From Duganella sp. BJB480 (GTDB lineage Bacteria; Pseudomonadota; Gammaproteobacteria; Burkholderiales; Burkholderiaceae_D), in NCBI GenBank assembly GCA_003416985.1, contig QVIN01000008.1, positions 1-64,000 of the forward strand: a stretch of 64,000 nt of DNA, read 5' to 3'. This document shows, piece after piece, positions 24,881 to 34,203 of this stretch (positions are counted from its first letter, which is position 1; every line of letters begins with the position of its first letter). The position numbers and the translations under genes were made by a program. A model generated the notes under the pieces. That model saw only the letters and a program-made list of their open reading frames with translations, ran no database searches and had not been told where the DNA came from.

Positions 24881-25877
24881 AGCCCTGCGCGAGATCAGCG
24901 GCCTGGGCGTCAACGACCTGGGCGACGACATCCTCACAGCCACCGAGCCGCTGGTGCTGCGCGGCCTGGCCGCCAGCTGGCCGATGGTGCGCGCCACGCT
25001 GGCGGACGAGCGCGGCGGCGACGCCTACCTGCGCAGCCACTACCGCGACGCCACCGTCGGCGCGATGCTCGGCCCGCCGGAAGCGGGAGGCCGCTTCTTC
25101 TACAACGCCGACATGAGCGGCTTCAACTTCTATCCGGTGCACGCCAAGCTCACCGCCGTGCTGGACGAGATCGAAGCCAAGCGCCATCAGGAAAATCCGG
25201 CCACCGTCTACGTCGGCTCGACCACGGTGGAAACCTGCCTGCCCGGCTTCCGCGAACAGAACGACATCGACCTGGGCGGACGCGACGCGCTGGCCAGCAT
25301 CTGGATCGGCAACCGCACGCGCATCGCCGCCCACTACGACGTGCCGGACAACCTGGCCGTGGTGGCGGCGGGCCGCCGCCGCTTCACGCTTTTCCCGCCG
25401 GAGCAGTTGAAGAACCTGTACATCGGCCCGCTGGACTTCACGCCGGCCGGCCAAGCCGTCAGCCTGGTGGACCTGCTGAACCCCGACTTCGACAAGTATC
25501 CGAAATTCGCCGAGGCGCTGGCGCACGCGCGCACCGCCGAGTTGGGGCCGGGCGACGCCATCTTCATCCCCAGCATGTGGTGGCACCATATCGAATCGCT
25601 GGCCCCGTTCAACGTGCTGGTCAACTACTGGTGGCGCCAGTCGCCCGACTACATGGACACGCCGACCAGCGCGCTGATGCTGGCCTTCCTCACCATGCGC
25701 GACCTGCCGGCGGCGCAGCGCAAGGCGTGGCAGGAGATCTTCCGCCATTACATCTTCGAAGCCGACGAGACCACGGCCGCGCACATTCCCGAGCACGCCC
25801 GCCACGTGTTGGCGCCGCTCAACGACGAAGCCGCGCGCGTGCTGCGCGCCCAGACCCTGAAAAAAATACACCGATAA
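24873..25877 (+). CDS. Cupin-like / JmjC (FIH-type) domain protein
   Basis: A 334-aa protein of the cupin_8/JmjC-like Fe(II)- and 2-oxoglutarate-dependent family. The iron motif begins HYDVPDNLAVVAAGRRRFTL (HxD at His and Asp), and the distal histidine is probably in PSMWWHHIESLAPFNVLVNY. PAVE-like N-terminal text EPLVLRGLAASWP is usual for the FIH group. Members hydroxylate proteins or small molecules; the substrate here is unknown. It overlaps sapC by 8 bp and is followed 10 bp later by halogenase 2, so the four genes form a tight operon. Confidence 0.92.
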   Translation: MPEALREISGLGVNDLGDDILTATEPLVLRGLAASWPMVRATLADERGGDAYLRSHYRDATVGAMLGPPEAGGRFFYNADMSGFNFYPVHAKLTAVLDEIEAKRHQENPATVYVGSTTVETCLPGFREQNDIDLGGRDALASIWIGNRTRIAAHYDVPDNLAVVAAGRRRFTLFPPEQLKNLYIGPLDFTPAGQAVSLVDLLNPDFDKYPKFAEALAHARTAELGPGDAIFIPSMWWHHIESLAPFNVLVNYWWRQSPDYMDTPTSALMLAFLTMRDLPAAQRKAWQEIFRHYIFEADETTAAHIPEHARHVLAPLNDEAARVLRAQTLKKIHR

Positions 25878-25887
25878 GGAGACATCG

Positions 25888-27414
25888 ATGCACCCTACCA
25901 TCCGAGATCCGAACACCCACCGGCCGGTGCGCCGCGTCGTCATCGCCGGCGGCGGCACCGCCGGCTGGATGGCGGCGGCCGGCATCGCCAAGGTGCTGGG
26001 CAAGCGGCTCGACATCACGCTGATCGAATCCGACGAGATCGGCACGGTGGGCGTCGGCGAGGCCACCATTCCAACGCTGATCAACTTCCACAATCTGCTG
26101 GAGATCAACGAGCAGGAATTCATGGCCGAGACCCAGGCCACGTTCAAGCTCGGCATCAGCTTCGAGAGCTGGCGCAACGTCAGGGAAGACTACATCCACT
26201 CCTTCGGCATGACCGGCACCGACCACTGGACCGCCGGCTTCCAGCACTTCTGGCACAAGGGCGTCGAGCGCGGCCTGGCCGGCGACTACGGCGACTACTG
26301 CCTGGAGCTGAAGGCCTCGCTGGAAAACCGCTTCGCCCACCTGCCGGACAACGGCATGAACTACGCCTACCACCTGGACGCCAGCCGCTACGCCAAATAC
26401 CTGCGCCGCCTGAGCGAGCCGCGCGGCGTGAAGCGCGTCGAAGGCAAGATCGTGCGCTACACCAAGCACGAGGACAACGGCGACGTGCGCTCGCTGGTGC
26501 TGGAATCGGGCCAGGAGATCGAAGGCGACCTGTTCATCGACTGCACCGGCTTCCGCGGCCTGCTGATCGGCGAGGCCATGCAGGAGCCGATGGAGGACTG
26601 GTCGCAATGGCTGTTCTGCGACCGCGCCATCGCGGTGCAGACCGAGTCGGTGGGCGACGCCGTGCCGCTGACGCGCTCGATGGCGCACCAGGCCGGCTGG
26701 CAATGGCGCATCCCGCTGCAGCACCGGGTCGGCAACGGCATCGTGTATTCGAGCCGCCACCTGGACGACGACGCGGCGATGAAGCAGCTGCTGTCCAACG
26801 TCGAGGGCAAGACGCTGGTCACGCCGCGCGTGATCAAGTTCAAGCCTTGCCAGCGCCAGCAGACGTGGAAGGGCAACGTGGTGGCGATGGGCCTGGCCAG
26901 CGGTTTCCTGGAGCCGATCGAATCGACCAGTATCCACCTGATCCAGCGCGCCGTGGTGCGATTGATGCAGACCTTCCCCACCGACGGCATCAGCCAGGCC
27001 GACATAGCCGAGTACAACCAGCAGTGCAACAGCGAGATCGAACACATCCGCGATTTCATCATCCTGCACTACCACGTCAACAACCGCACCGACTCGCCGT
27101 TCTGGACCGAGGCGCGCGAGATGAGCATCCCCGCCTCGCTGCGGCACCGCATCGACCTGTTCCGCGAGACCGGCCGCGTGTTCCGCGTGCCGAACGAGCT
27201 ATTCGCGGAGAATTCGTGGATCCAGGTGATGCTGGGCCAGGGCATCATGCCGCGCTCGCACCACCAGACCGCCGACCTGATGGGCGACGAGGAACTCAGG
27301 CACTTCCTGGGCGGCATCAAGTCGCGGGTGGACCGCATCGTGGTGCAGCTGCCGACGCACCAGGCGTATGTGGAGCGCTACTGCGGCCGCGCGGAGGCGT
27401 CCAGGGCCGCCTGA
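25888..27414 (+). CDS. Tryptophan-halogenase-family flavoprotein, paralogue 2
   Basis: A 508-aa flavin-dependent halogenase-family protein with a complete motif set: VVIAGGGTAGWMAAAG for FAD, the catalytic Lys at K87 in ATFKLGISFE, the WxWxIP signature as WQWRIP (residues 271-276), and GFLEPIESTSIHLIQ with the conserved Glu. It is thus a better halogenase candidate than paralogue 1. AAGGAGACATCG is the ribosome binding site. It is the last gene of the receptor-linked cluster and overlaps the convergent betaine-binding-like gene by 37 bp. Confidence 0.94.
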   Translation: MHPTIRDPNTHRPVRRVVIAGGGTAGWMAAAGIAKVLGKRLDITLIESDEIGTVGVGEATIPTLINFHNLLEINEQEFMAETQATFKLGISFESWRNVREDYIHSFGMTGTDHWTAGFQHFWHKGVERGLAGDYGDYCLELKASLENRFAHLPDNGMNYAYHLDASRYAKYLRRLSEPRGVKRVEGKIVRYTKHEDNGDVRSLVLESGQEIEGDLFIDCTGFRGLLIGEAMQEPMEDWSQWLFCDRAIAVQTESVGDAVPLTRSMAHQAGWQWRIPLQHRVGNGIVYSSRHLDDDAAMKQLLSNVEGKTLVTPRVIKFKPCQRQQTWKGNVVAMGLASGFLEPIESTSIHLIQRAVVRLMQTFPTDGISQADIAEYNQQCNSEIEHIRDFIILHYHVNNRTDSPFWTEAREMSIPASLRHRIDLFRETGRVFRVPNELFAENSWIQVMLGQGIMPRSHHQTADLMGDEELRHFLGGIKSRVDRIVVQLPTHQAYVERYCGRAEASRAA

Positions 27415-28187
27415 CCGGACTGCCGCGCCAGCCAGGCGTCCGCCGCCGCCAGCGGTGACAAGCCTTGGCGGCAAATCATATAGTCCAATTCGCTGATGGC
27501 GCGGTTGCCCAGGCTGAGTTTGCCCAGCTGCGCCAACACCTCGGGCGCCATGCGGACGGCGCATGCCTCGCGCACGATCAGCGTCGCCTCATCGCGCCCG
27601 CCCAGCAAACCCAGCGGTTCGGCCAGCGCGCGGATGCGCAAGCCATGGTGCAAAAACTGCGGATGCCACAGCGGCACGACCAGCCATTCGCCCCGGCGCA
27701 CGGCATCCTCATAACGGCGGAAGCAATCGTCTTCGCTGCCGTTTTCGAAACGGTAGCCCAGCTCTTCCAAACCGTACGCCGCCATCATGCGGCGGGAAAA
27801 GCGGCTGATGCCGGCGCCCGGATTGATGCCCTGTAAAAGCTTGCTCATGCGCGCGGCGACCGCCGGCCTGGCGAGATCCTCGACCGAAGCGACCTCCTCC
27901 TCCGGCACGTAGTCGGGCACACCCCAGATGCAATACGGCTGGTACAGCACGCCAAGCTTGCGCGTCTGCGCCAGGTACGGCGCCAGGTAGGCGCCATGGC
28001 TGGACGACAGCCACGCCGAGGCCAGCATGTCGACGTCACCCTCGCCGTAACGGCGGAACATCTCTTCATGCGGCGAAGCCGAACTCCGCACCTCATAGCC
28101 GTGGCCTTCAAGGATGCGCTGGACGATGGCCGCGCTGGCGGCGTGAAAGCTCAGGCCGATATGGCCCAGCCGGATGATCTGTTTCAT
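27378..28187 (-). CDS. OpuAC-like glycine-betaine substrate-binding domain protein without signal peptide
   Basis: A 269-aa protein with the fold and motifs of OpuAC/ProX-type substrate-binding proteins: IRLGHIGLSFHAASAAIVQR, DVDMLASAWLSSSHGAYL, and VVPLWHPQFLHHG. The expected N-terminal signal or lipobox is absent; the protein begins directly with the mature-type strand MKQIIRLGHIGLS. No ABC ATPase or permease gene is adjacent. A cytoplasmic ligand-binding role or loss of export are both possible. It overlaps halogenase 2 convergently by 37 bp. Confidence 0.85.
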   Translation of the reverse strand: MKQIIRLGHIGLSFHAASAAIVQRILEGHGYEVRSSASPHEEMFRRYGEGDVDMLASAWLSSSHGAYLAPYLAQTRKLGVLYQPYCIWGVPDYVPEEEVASVEDLARPAVAARMSKLLQGINPGAGISRFSRRMMAAYGLEELGYRFENGSEDDCFRRYEDAVRRGEWLVVPLWHPQFLHHGLRIRALAEPLGLLGGRDEATLIVREACAVRMAPEVLAQLGKLSLGNRAISELDYMICRQGLSPLAAADAWLARQSGQAALDASARPQ

Positions 28188-28410
28188 TTGGAATGCCTTT
28201 GAAAGTTGAATGCCAGGCGCATGGTAGGCGCGCGGCCGCCTTCCAAAAAGACCGGAATCCAGGAATGACTTTCAAACGGAACGCGAAAGTGCCGGGACAA
28301 CAACACTCCGTTGAAATATTTATCTCGCCGTATTTTTAAGTAGTAATATTACAAACCCATCCAGTCCACAGACGATTGGAGGCAAAAAACCATAAAACAC
28401 GGAGACAAAC

Positions 28411-31400
28411 ATGAAACTTAATTGTAGTTTAGTTTCACAGCTGAAATTTATCACGGCCACGGGTGTGCTCGCCCTGCTGGCCGCCTGCGGCGGCAGCGAC
28501 AGCGCCGGCACGACCGCCCCGGCCAACAAGCTATTGGCCAGCATGATGGTCGCGGCCGCGCCGCCGGCCCCGGCCAACATCCGCATGCACTTCCACCGCG
28601 CGGCTGGCGACGCCAGCCAGTGGGGCGTGTACTCATGGGATGGCCCGGTCAATCCCAGCGCCGGCTGGATCACCGGCCGCTTCATGATGACCCAGGGCGA
28701 CGACTTCGGCGGCTACGTCGACATCCCCGTCAACACCGCCAAGTCCGCGATCTGGTTCCTGGTCACCGACGGCAGCGGCAACAAAAATTGCGGCAGCGAC
28801 CAGTCGGCCAACTTCACGCCCGACATCGCCAGCAAGGGCCAGGAGGTCTGGATGCTGGAAGGCGACTGCACCGTCTACGGCGCGCCGCCCACCATCAGCT
28901 ACGGCAACCTGAACAACGCCAGCGCGCACTGGCTGTCGGCCTCGACGCTGGCCTGGCCGGGCGCGCCCGCCGGCGGCAGCTACCGCCTGTACTACGCGGC
29001 CAACGGCGGCCTGGGCTCGGACGCCGGCGGCGTCACCGGCGCCGACGGTAGCATCGCGCTATCCACCGGCGCACTGCCGGCCGCCCTGCAACAAAAATAT
29101 CCGCACCTGGCCGGCGCCACCGCGCTGACCATGGCCGACACCGACGCGGCCGGCATCGCGGCCAAGGCCAGCGGCCAGTTCGCCGTGGCCCAGTTCGACG
29201 CCGGCGGCAAGCTGCTGCAGGTGACCTCGCTGCAGATGAGCGGCATGCTCGACAGCGTGTTCGCCCCGGCCGCCGCCAACGCCACGCTGGGCCTGAGCTA
29301 CGACCGCAACGGCGTGCCGACCTTCCGCGTGTGGGCGCCGACCGCCAAGTCGGTCAGCCTGCAGCTGTACCCGGACGCCACCAGCGCCAGCACGCAGACC
29401 CGCGCCATGAGCCGCGACGCCGCCAGCGGCATCTGGAGCTACACCGCGCCGGACGCCAGCTGGGTCAACCGCTACTACTACACCTACCAGGTGCGGGTGC
29501 TGTCGCGCTGGGCCGGCAACACGGTGGTCGACAACAGCGTTACCGATCCCTATTCCTTCAGCCTGAACGCCAACAGCCAACGCAGCTTCGTCGCCAACCT
29601 GGACAGCGCCGCGCTCAAGCCGGACGGCTGGGACCACCATCCCGTGCCGCGCCTCGACAGCCCGACCGACATCGCCCTGTACGAGCTGCACATCCGCGAC
29701 TTCAGCGCCGGCGACGCCAGCGTGCCAACCGCGCACCGCGGCAAATACCTGGCCTTCACCGACCAGGACTCGGACGGCATGCGCCACCTGCGCCTGATGC
29801 AGCAATCCGGCCTGACCCACATCCACCTGCTGCCGTCGTTCGACTACGCCAGCGTCAACGAGGCCGGCTGCACCACGCCGTCGATTCCCAACGCGGCCGC
29901 CAACTCCGCCGACCAGCAGGCGGCGGTGGAAGCCACGCGCGGCGGCGACTGCTTCAACTGGGGCTACGATCCGGTGCACTACACGGCGCCGGAAGGCAGC
30001 TATTCCACCAATGCCAACGACGGCGCGGTGCGCGTGCGCGAGTTCCGCGCCATGGTGCAGGGCCTGCACAAACAGGGCCTGCGGGTGACGATGGACGTGG
30101 TCTACAACCACACCAGCGCTTCGCAGCAGGGACCGTTGTCGGTGCTGGACAAGATCGTGCCGACCTACTACTACCGCCTCAACGCCGGCGGCGGCATCAC
30201 CAACGACAGCTGCTGCGCCGACACCGCGTCCGAGAACGCCATGATGGCCAAGCTGATGATCGATTCGGTCAGCACCTGGGCGCGCGACTACAAGGTCGAC
30301 AGCTTCCGCTTCGACATCATGGGCTTCACGCCGCTGGCGGTGATGCAGCGGCTGCAGGCGGCCGTCAACCGCGCGGCCGGGCGCGACATCTACCTGTACG
30401 GCGAGGCGTGGAACTTCGGCACGGTCGGCAACGACGCCCGCTTCGTGCAGGCGCGCCAGGCCAATATGTACGGCAGCGGCATCGGCTCGTTCAACGACCG
30501 CATCCGCGACACCGTGCGCGGCGGCGGCTGCTGCGACAGCGGTTCCAGCCTGGTCAGCCAGCAAGGCTTCATCAACGGCGCCTACCTCGATCCGAACGCG
30601 CAATCGACGCAGACCAAGGACGACTTGCTGCGCTTGGGCGACCTGGTCAAGGTGAGCCTGTCCGGCACCTTGCGCGACTACAGCTTCACCGACCGCACCG
30701 GCGCGCTGCGCAAGAACTCGCAGATCGACTACTTCGGCCAGCAGGCCGGCTTCGCGGCCCAACCTTCGGAGACCATCAACTACGTCGAGGCGCACGACAA
30801 CCAGACCTTGTACGACCTGAACGTCTACAAGCTGCCGCCGGCCACCAGCATGGCCGAGCGCGTGCGGGTGCAGAGCCTGGGCGCGGCCATCAACATCCTG
30901 GCGCAGGGCGTGCCCTTCCTGCACGCCGGCCAGGAGCTGCTGCGCTCGAAGTCGATGGACCGCGACAGCTACGACGCCGGCGACTGGTTCAACAAGCTCG
31001 ACTACAGCTACCAGTCGAACAACTTCGGCGTCGGACTGCCGATGGCCGGCGTGAACAAGGACAACTGGCCGCTGATGTCGCCGCTGCTGGGCAATCCGCT
31101 GCTCAAGCCGGACAGCGTGGCCATCGTCAGCGCGCGCAACGCCGTCAACGCCTTCCTGGCGATCCGCCAGGACAGCAGCCTGTTCCGCCTGCGCACGGCG
31201 CAGGACGTGTCCGAGCGCCTGCGCTTCCACAACACCGGGCCGCAGCAGGTGCCGGGGCTGATCGTCATGAGCATCGACGGCCAGCAGCCGCGCCGCTACG
31301 AGGGTGCGCGCTACAAGATGGTGGTGGCGGTGTTCAACGTGGACAAGGTCGGCAAGAGCATCGCCGTGCCGGAACTGGCCGGCCGCAAGCTGGCGGTGCA

Positions 31401-31521
31401 CCGCATCCTGCTGGGCGCCGACGGCGGCCGCAACGCGCGGGTGGGCAACTACAGCCCGGTGGGCGGCAAGTTCACCGTGGCCGCGCGCAGCGCCGTGGTG
31501 TTTGTGGAGGAGGCGCAATAG
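28411..31521 (+). CDS. pulA: Pullulanase-type alpha-1,6-glucosidase, lipoprotein
   Basis: A 1036-aa GH13 pullulanase. A lipoprotein signal peptide ends at LLAAC26. It continues with an N-terminal CBM41-like domain (HFHRAAGDASQWGVYSWDG), a CBM48-like domain (LSYDRNGVPTFRVWAPTAKS) and a TIM barrel. Catalytic blocks are FNWGYDPVHYTAPEGSY, MDVVYNHT, VDSFRFDIMGF (nucleophile Asp), YGEAWNF (acid Glu) and YVEAHDNQTLYD. It hydrolyses alpha-1,6 links of pullulan and branched glucans, anchored to the membrane. The nearby LacI-controlled TonB receptor could import the products; this is inference from position. Confidence 0.95.
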   Translation: MKLNCSLVSQLKFITATGVLALLAACGGSDSAGTTAPANKLLASMMVAAAPPAPANIRMHFHRAAGDASQWGVYSWDGPVNPSAGWITGRFMMTQGDDFGGYVDIPVNTAKSAIWFLVTDGSGNKNCGSDQSANFTPDIASKGQEVWMLEGDCTVYGAPPTISYGNLNNASAHWLSASTLAWPGAPAGGSYRLYYAANGGLGSDAGGVTGADGSIALSTGALPAALQQKYPHLAGATALTMADTDAAGIAAKASGQFAVAQFDAGGKLLQVTSLQMSGMLDSVFAPAAANATLGLSYDRNGVPTFRVWAPTAKSVSLQLYPDATSASTQTRAMSRDAASGIWSYTAPDASWVNRYYYTYQVRVLSRWAGNTVVDNSVTDPYSFSLNANSQRSFVANLDSAALKPDGWDHHPVPRLDSPTDIALYELHIRDFSAGDASVPTAHRGKYLAFTDQDSDGMRHLRLMQQSGLTHIHLLPSFDYASVNEAGCTTPSIPNAAANSADQQAAVEATRGGDCFNWGYDPVHYTAPEGSYSTNANDGAVRVREFRAMVQGLHKQGLRVTMDVVYNHTSASQQGPLSVLDKIVPTYYYRLNAGGGITNDSCCADTASENAMMAKLMIDSVSTWARDYKVDSFRFDIMGFTPLAVMQRLQAAVNRAAGRDIYLYGEAWNFGTVGNDARFVQARQANMYGSGIGSFNDRIRDTVRGGGCCDSGSSLVSQQGFINGAYLDPNAQSTQTKDDLLRLGDLVKVSLSGTLRDYSFTDRTGALRKNSQIDYFGQQAGFAAQPSETINYVEAHDNQTLYDLNVYKLPPATSMAERVRVQSLGAAINILAQGVPFLHAGQELLRSKSMDRDSYDAGDWFNKLDYSYQSNNFGVGLPMAGVNKDNWPLMSPLLGNPLLKPDSVAIVSARNAVNAFLAIRQDSSLFRLRTAQDVSERLRFHNTGPQQVPGLIVMSIDGQQPRRYEGARYKMVVAVFNVDKVGKSIAVPELAGRKLAVHRILLGADGGRNARVGNYSPVGGKFTVAARSAVVFVEEAQ

Positions 31522-31613
31522 GATAGCCGGACGGTGGGCAACTCGGTTATAGTGCCCATGTGGCAAGTGCATCCGCCGCGCCCACCGTCATTCGACTTTC
31601 GAGGAATTGAAAA

Positions 31614-31901
31614 ATGAAAAAACTGTTCGTTGCCAGTCTGATCCTGTCCCTGAGCGGCGCCGTGTTTGCGGCCGAGCCGACGGCCCAGCAAAGCAAGATG
31701 AAAACCTGTAACGCCGATGCGAGCGGCAAGAAAGGCGATGAGCGCAAAGCCTTCATGAAGGAGTGCCTGAGCGCCAAGGCCGAAGCCCCGGCGCCGAAGA
31801 TGACGCAACAGGACAAGATGAAGGCCTGTAACGCCGACGCCGCCGGCAAGAAGGGCGACGAGCGCAAGACCTTCATGAAGGGCTGCCTGAGCGCCAAGTA
31901 A
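31614..31901 (+). CDS. psiF: PsiF-repeat protein, exported
   Basis: A 95-aa protein with a signal peptide (MKKLFVASLILSLSGAVFA) and two PsiF repeats of about 30 residues. Each carries the pattern KMK(T/A)CNAD, GKKGDERK and FMK.CLSAK, with two cysteines. In E. coli psiF is phosphate-starvation inducible; the function is unknown. RBS GAGGAATTG precedes ATG 31614. Only a single PhoB half-site-like CCGTCAT is seen upstream, so phosphate control is not shown here. A strong terminator follows. Confidence 0.92.
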   Translation: MKKLFVASLILSLSGAVFAAEPTAQQSKMKTCNADASGKKGDERKAFMKECLSAKAEAPAPKMTQQDKMKACNADAAGKKGDERKTFMKGCLSAK

Positions 31902-31919
31902 ACCGCACCGCCAAAAAAA

Positions 31920-31943
31920 AACGCCATCCTCGGATGGCGTTTT
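31920..31943. terminator. Bidirectional intrinsic terminator
   Basis: AACGCCATCC and GGATGGCGTT pair perfectly around TC. A-run on the left and T-run on the right allow it to end both psiF (plus) and the convergent transporter gene (minus). Confidence 0.88.
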
Positions 31944-31951
31944 CATTTGCA

Positions 31952-33256
31952 CTAGACCGCCGCGCCGGCCGCGTGCCGCTGCTGCCGCTCTTGGCGGCGG
32001 TACAGCAACAGCGTGGCGCACAGGCCGCACACGGCGGCGAAGGTCATCCACCAGCCCGGCGCGCTCTTGTCGCCGGTGTATTCGATCAGGCCGGTCGCGA
32101 TGGCCGGCGTGAAGCCGCCGAACACCGCCGTCGCCAGGCTGTAGGCCAGCGAGAAGCCCACCGTACGCACCTCGACCGGCATCACCTCGGTCAGCGCCAC
32201 CACCATCGCGCCGTTGTAGCTGGCGTACAGGAAGGACAGCCACAGCTCCACGCCCAGCATGCGGCCGAAGCTCGGCGCCTGCACCAGCCAGTGCAGCGCC
32301 GGATACGCGGTGCAGATCGCCAGCACGGTGAAGCAGATCAGCAGCGGACGGCGGCCGACGCGGTCCGACAAGGAACCCATCACCGGCAGCCAGCAGAAGT
32401 TCGACAGGCCGACAAACAAGGTCACCATCAGCGCGTCGGTGGTGGACAGGTGCAGCACGTTCTTGCCGAAGGTCGGCGTGTAGACGGTGATCAGGTAGAA
32501 CGACACGGTGGTCATGGCCACCAGCATCATGCCGGCGATCACCAGCGCCCAGTTGTTGAGCATGGAGCGGAAGATCTCCTTCAATTCCGGACGGTGCTTG
32601 CGCGCCTTGAATTCCTCGGTCTCCTGCAGCGAGCGGCGGATCACGAACAGCACCGGCACGATCAGGCAGCCGACGAAGAACGGGATGCGCCAGCCCCACT
32701 CGCCCACCTCGGCCGGGGTGAGCCACTGGTTGAGCGCGTAGCCCAGCGCGGCGGCGGCCACCACCGCCACCTGCTGGCTGGCCGACTGCCAGCTCACATA
32801 GAAACCCTTGCGGCCCGGCGTGGCCATCTCCGACAGGTAGACCGACACCCCGCCCAGCTCGACGCCGGCCGAGAAGCCCTGCAGCAGGCGGCCGATCAGC
32901 ACCAGCGCCGGCGCCAGGTAGCCGATGGTGGCGAAGCCGGGCACGCAGGCGATCAGCAGGGTGCCCAGCGCCATCAGCGCCAGCGTGACGATCAGGCCCT
33001 GGCGGCGGCCGACGCGGTCGACGTAGGAACCCAGGATGATGGCGCCCAGCGGTCGCATCAGGAAGCCGGCGCCGAAGGTCATGAAGGTCATCATCAGCGA
33101 AGCGACTTCATCGCCGCTGGGGAAGAAGGCCTTGGCGATGGCGTTGGCGTAAAAACCGAACAGGAAGAAGTCGAACATTTCCATGAAGTTGCCGCTGACG
33201 ACGCGGAACACCGTGCTGAAATGCGACTGCCGGGCGGGGGAGGAAGAGGAGGTCAT
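31952..33256 (-). CDS. MHS-family MFS transporter, citrate-proton symporter type (CitA-like)
   Basis: A 434-aa 12-TM major facilitator of the metabolite:H+ symporter family. Blocks SGNFMEMFDFFLFGFYANAI, YVDRVGRRQGL, GRLLQGFSAGVELGGVSVYL and GFYVSWQSASQQVAV closely match citrate/tricarballylate symporters such as CitA and TcuC. Substrate citrate or a related tricarboxylate is therefore likely. The start at 33256 (MTSSSSPARQSHFS) was chosen because the upstream in-frame 45 codons are not family-like. It shares a bidirectional terminator with psiF. Confidence 0.9.
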   Translation of the reverse strand: MTSSSSPARQSHFSTVFRVVSGNFMEMFDFFLFGFYANAIAKAFFPSGDEVASLMMTFMTFGAGFLMRPLGAIILGSYVDRVGRRQGLIVTLALMALGTLLIACVPGFATIGYLAPALVLIGRLLQGFSAGVELGGVSVYLSEMATPGRKGFYVSWQSASQQVAVVAAAALGYALNQWLTPAEVGEWGWRIPFFVGCLIVPVLFVIRRSLQETEEFKARKHRPELKEIFRSMLNNWALVIAGMMLVAMTTVSFYLITVYTPTFGKNVLHLSTTDALMVTLFVGLSNFCWLPVMGSLSDRVGRRPLLICFTVLAICTAYPALHWLVQAPSFGRMLGVELWLSFLYASYNGAMVVALTEVMPVEVRTVGFSLAYSLATAVFGGFTPAIATGLIEYTGDKSAPGWWMTFAAVCGLCATLLLYRRQERQQRHAAGAAV

Positions 33257-33488
33257 GGATGTCTCGCTGTTGTGTGAATCGGGTCGGAACGGGTCCGCCG
33301 GAATTTTCCCGATCATACGCCTGATTTCTTTCATTTTCCCTTCAATGACGCGCCGCCCTCCACCATTGAACGTATCCATAATGCAACACATGCCGGGATT
33401 TCTACCGTTTATCGCAAACTTGTCGGCAGCGGCGGCCAGCTTAAGTAAAATTCACTTTGTTCAAATTGACAATCACCGAGGAATTACC

Positions 33489-34124
33489 ATGCGCCGTACC
33501 GTTGCCGCCGTCCTGATCCCCGCCCTGTTTGCCGTGAGCGCCGCCGCTGCGGCCGCCGAATCGACCCGCCAGCTGCCGTCCTTTGTCGCCATCAACGCCA
33601 AGGGCGCCTTCGCCATGACGGTGGAGGTGGGCAAGACGCAGTCGGTGGTGATCAGCGGCGGCGAGCGGTTCGTCTCCACGCTCAAGACCGAGGTGGTGGC
33701 CAACGAGCTGTCCATCACCATGCCGGACAAGAGCTTCAAGTCCGGCAAGGGCGAGGAGGCGCGCATCACCATCACCGTTCCCTCGCTGAGCCGGGTCAAG
33801 GTCGAGGGCGCGGGCGAGACCATCCTCAACAAGGTCAGCGGCGAGCGCCTTGACATCGGCTACCTGGGCGCCGGCCACGTGGTGGCCAACGGCAAGGTCA
33901 AATACCTACGCGTCAACGCCAAGGGTGTCGGCGAGATCGACGCCAAGGCGCTGGTGGCCGAGCGGGTCGACGTCAACTTCGAGGGCGTGGGCCATGTCAG
34001 CGTGCACGCCACCGATCTGCTCAACGCGGTCGCCAAGGGCATGGGCGAGCTGGAATACTTCGGCCATCCCAAGACCGTCAACAAGTCCATCGCCGGCATC
34101 GGCAGTTTCACCGCCGGGGACTAA
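33489..34124 (+). CDS. Exported DUF2807 (auto-transporter head GIN-like) protein
   Basis: A 211-aa protein with a signal peptide (MRRTVAAVLIPALFAVSAAA, cleavage near AAA-AE) and a repetitive right-handed beta-type body typical of DUF2807. VKVEGAGETIL, GYLGAGHVVANG, VNAKGVGEIDAK and VNFEGVGHVSVHA are successive rungs. The family is periplasmic or outer-membrane associated and of unknown function. GAGGAATTACC precedes the ATG. A paralogue lies at 38069-38950, across the GGDEF-EAL and chemoreceptor genes. Confidence 0.9.
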   Translation: MRRTVAAVLIPALFAVSAAAAAAESTRQLPSFVAINAKGAFAMTVEVGKTQSVVISGGERFVSTLKTEVVANELSITMPDKSFKSGKGEEARITITVPSLSRVKVEGAGETILNKVSGERLDIGYLGAGHVVANGKVKYLRVNAKGVGEIDAKALVAERVDVNFEGVGHVSVHATDLLNAVAKGMGELEYFGHPKTVNKSIAGIGSFTAGD

Positions 34125-34203
34125 CTTGCCCTGCTGACACGCCGGGCGATTGCGGTTACTATCAAACACATAAGAACCGCAACGCACCCCGGAGGCCGAC
34201 ACG

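Noticed and set aside
28343..28352. GTAATATTAC palindrome upstream of the pullulanase
   Set aside because: A 10-bp AT-rich palindrome is expected by chance in an AT-rich leader, and no second copy was found. The rest of 28188-28410 showed no clear promoter.
29059..31572. A long minus-strand frame antisense to the pullulanase gene
   Set aside because: The pullulanase on the plus strand has complete GH13 motifs, and the antisense frame has no family pattern.
31530..31613. PhoB site in front of psiF
   Set aside because: Only one CCGTCAT half-site was found, without the second repeat at 11-bp spacing.
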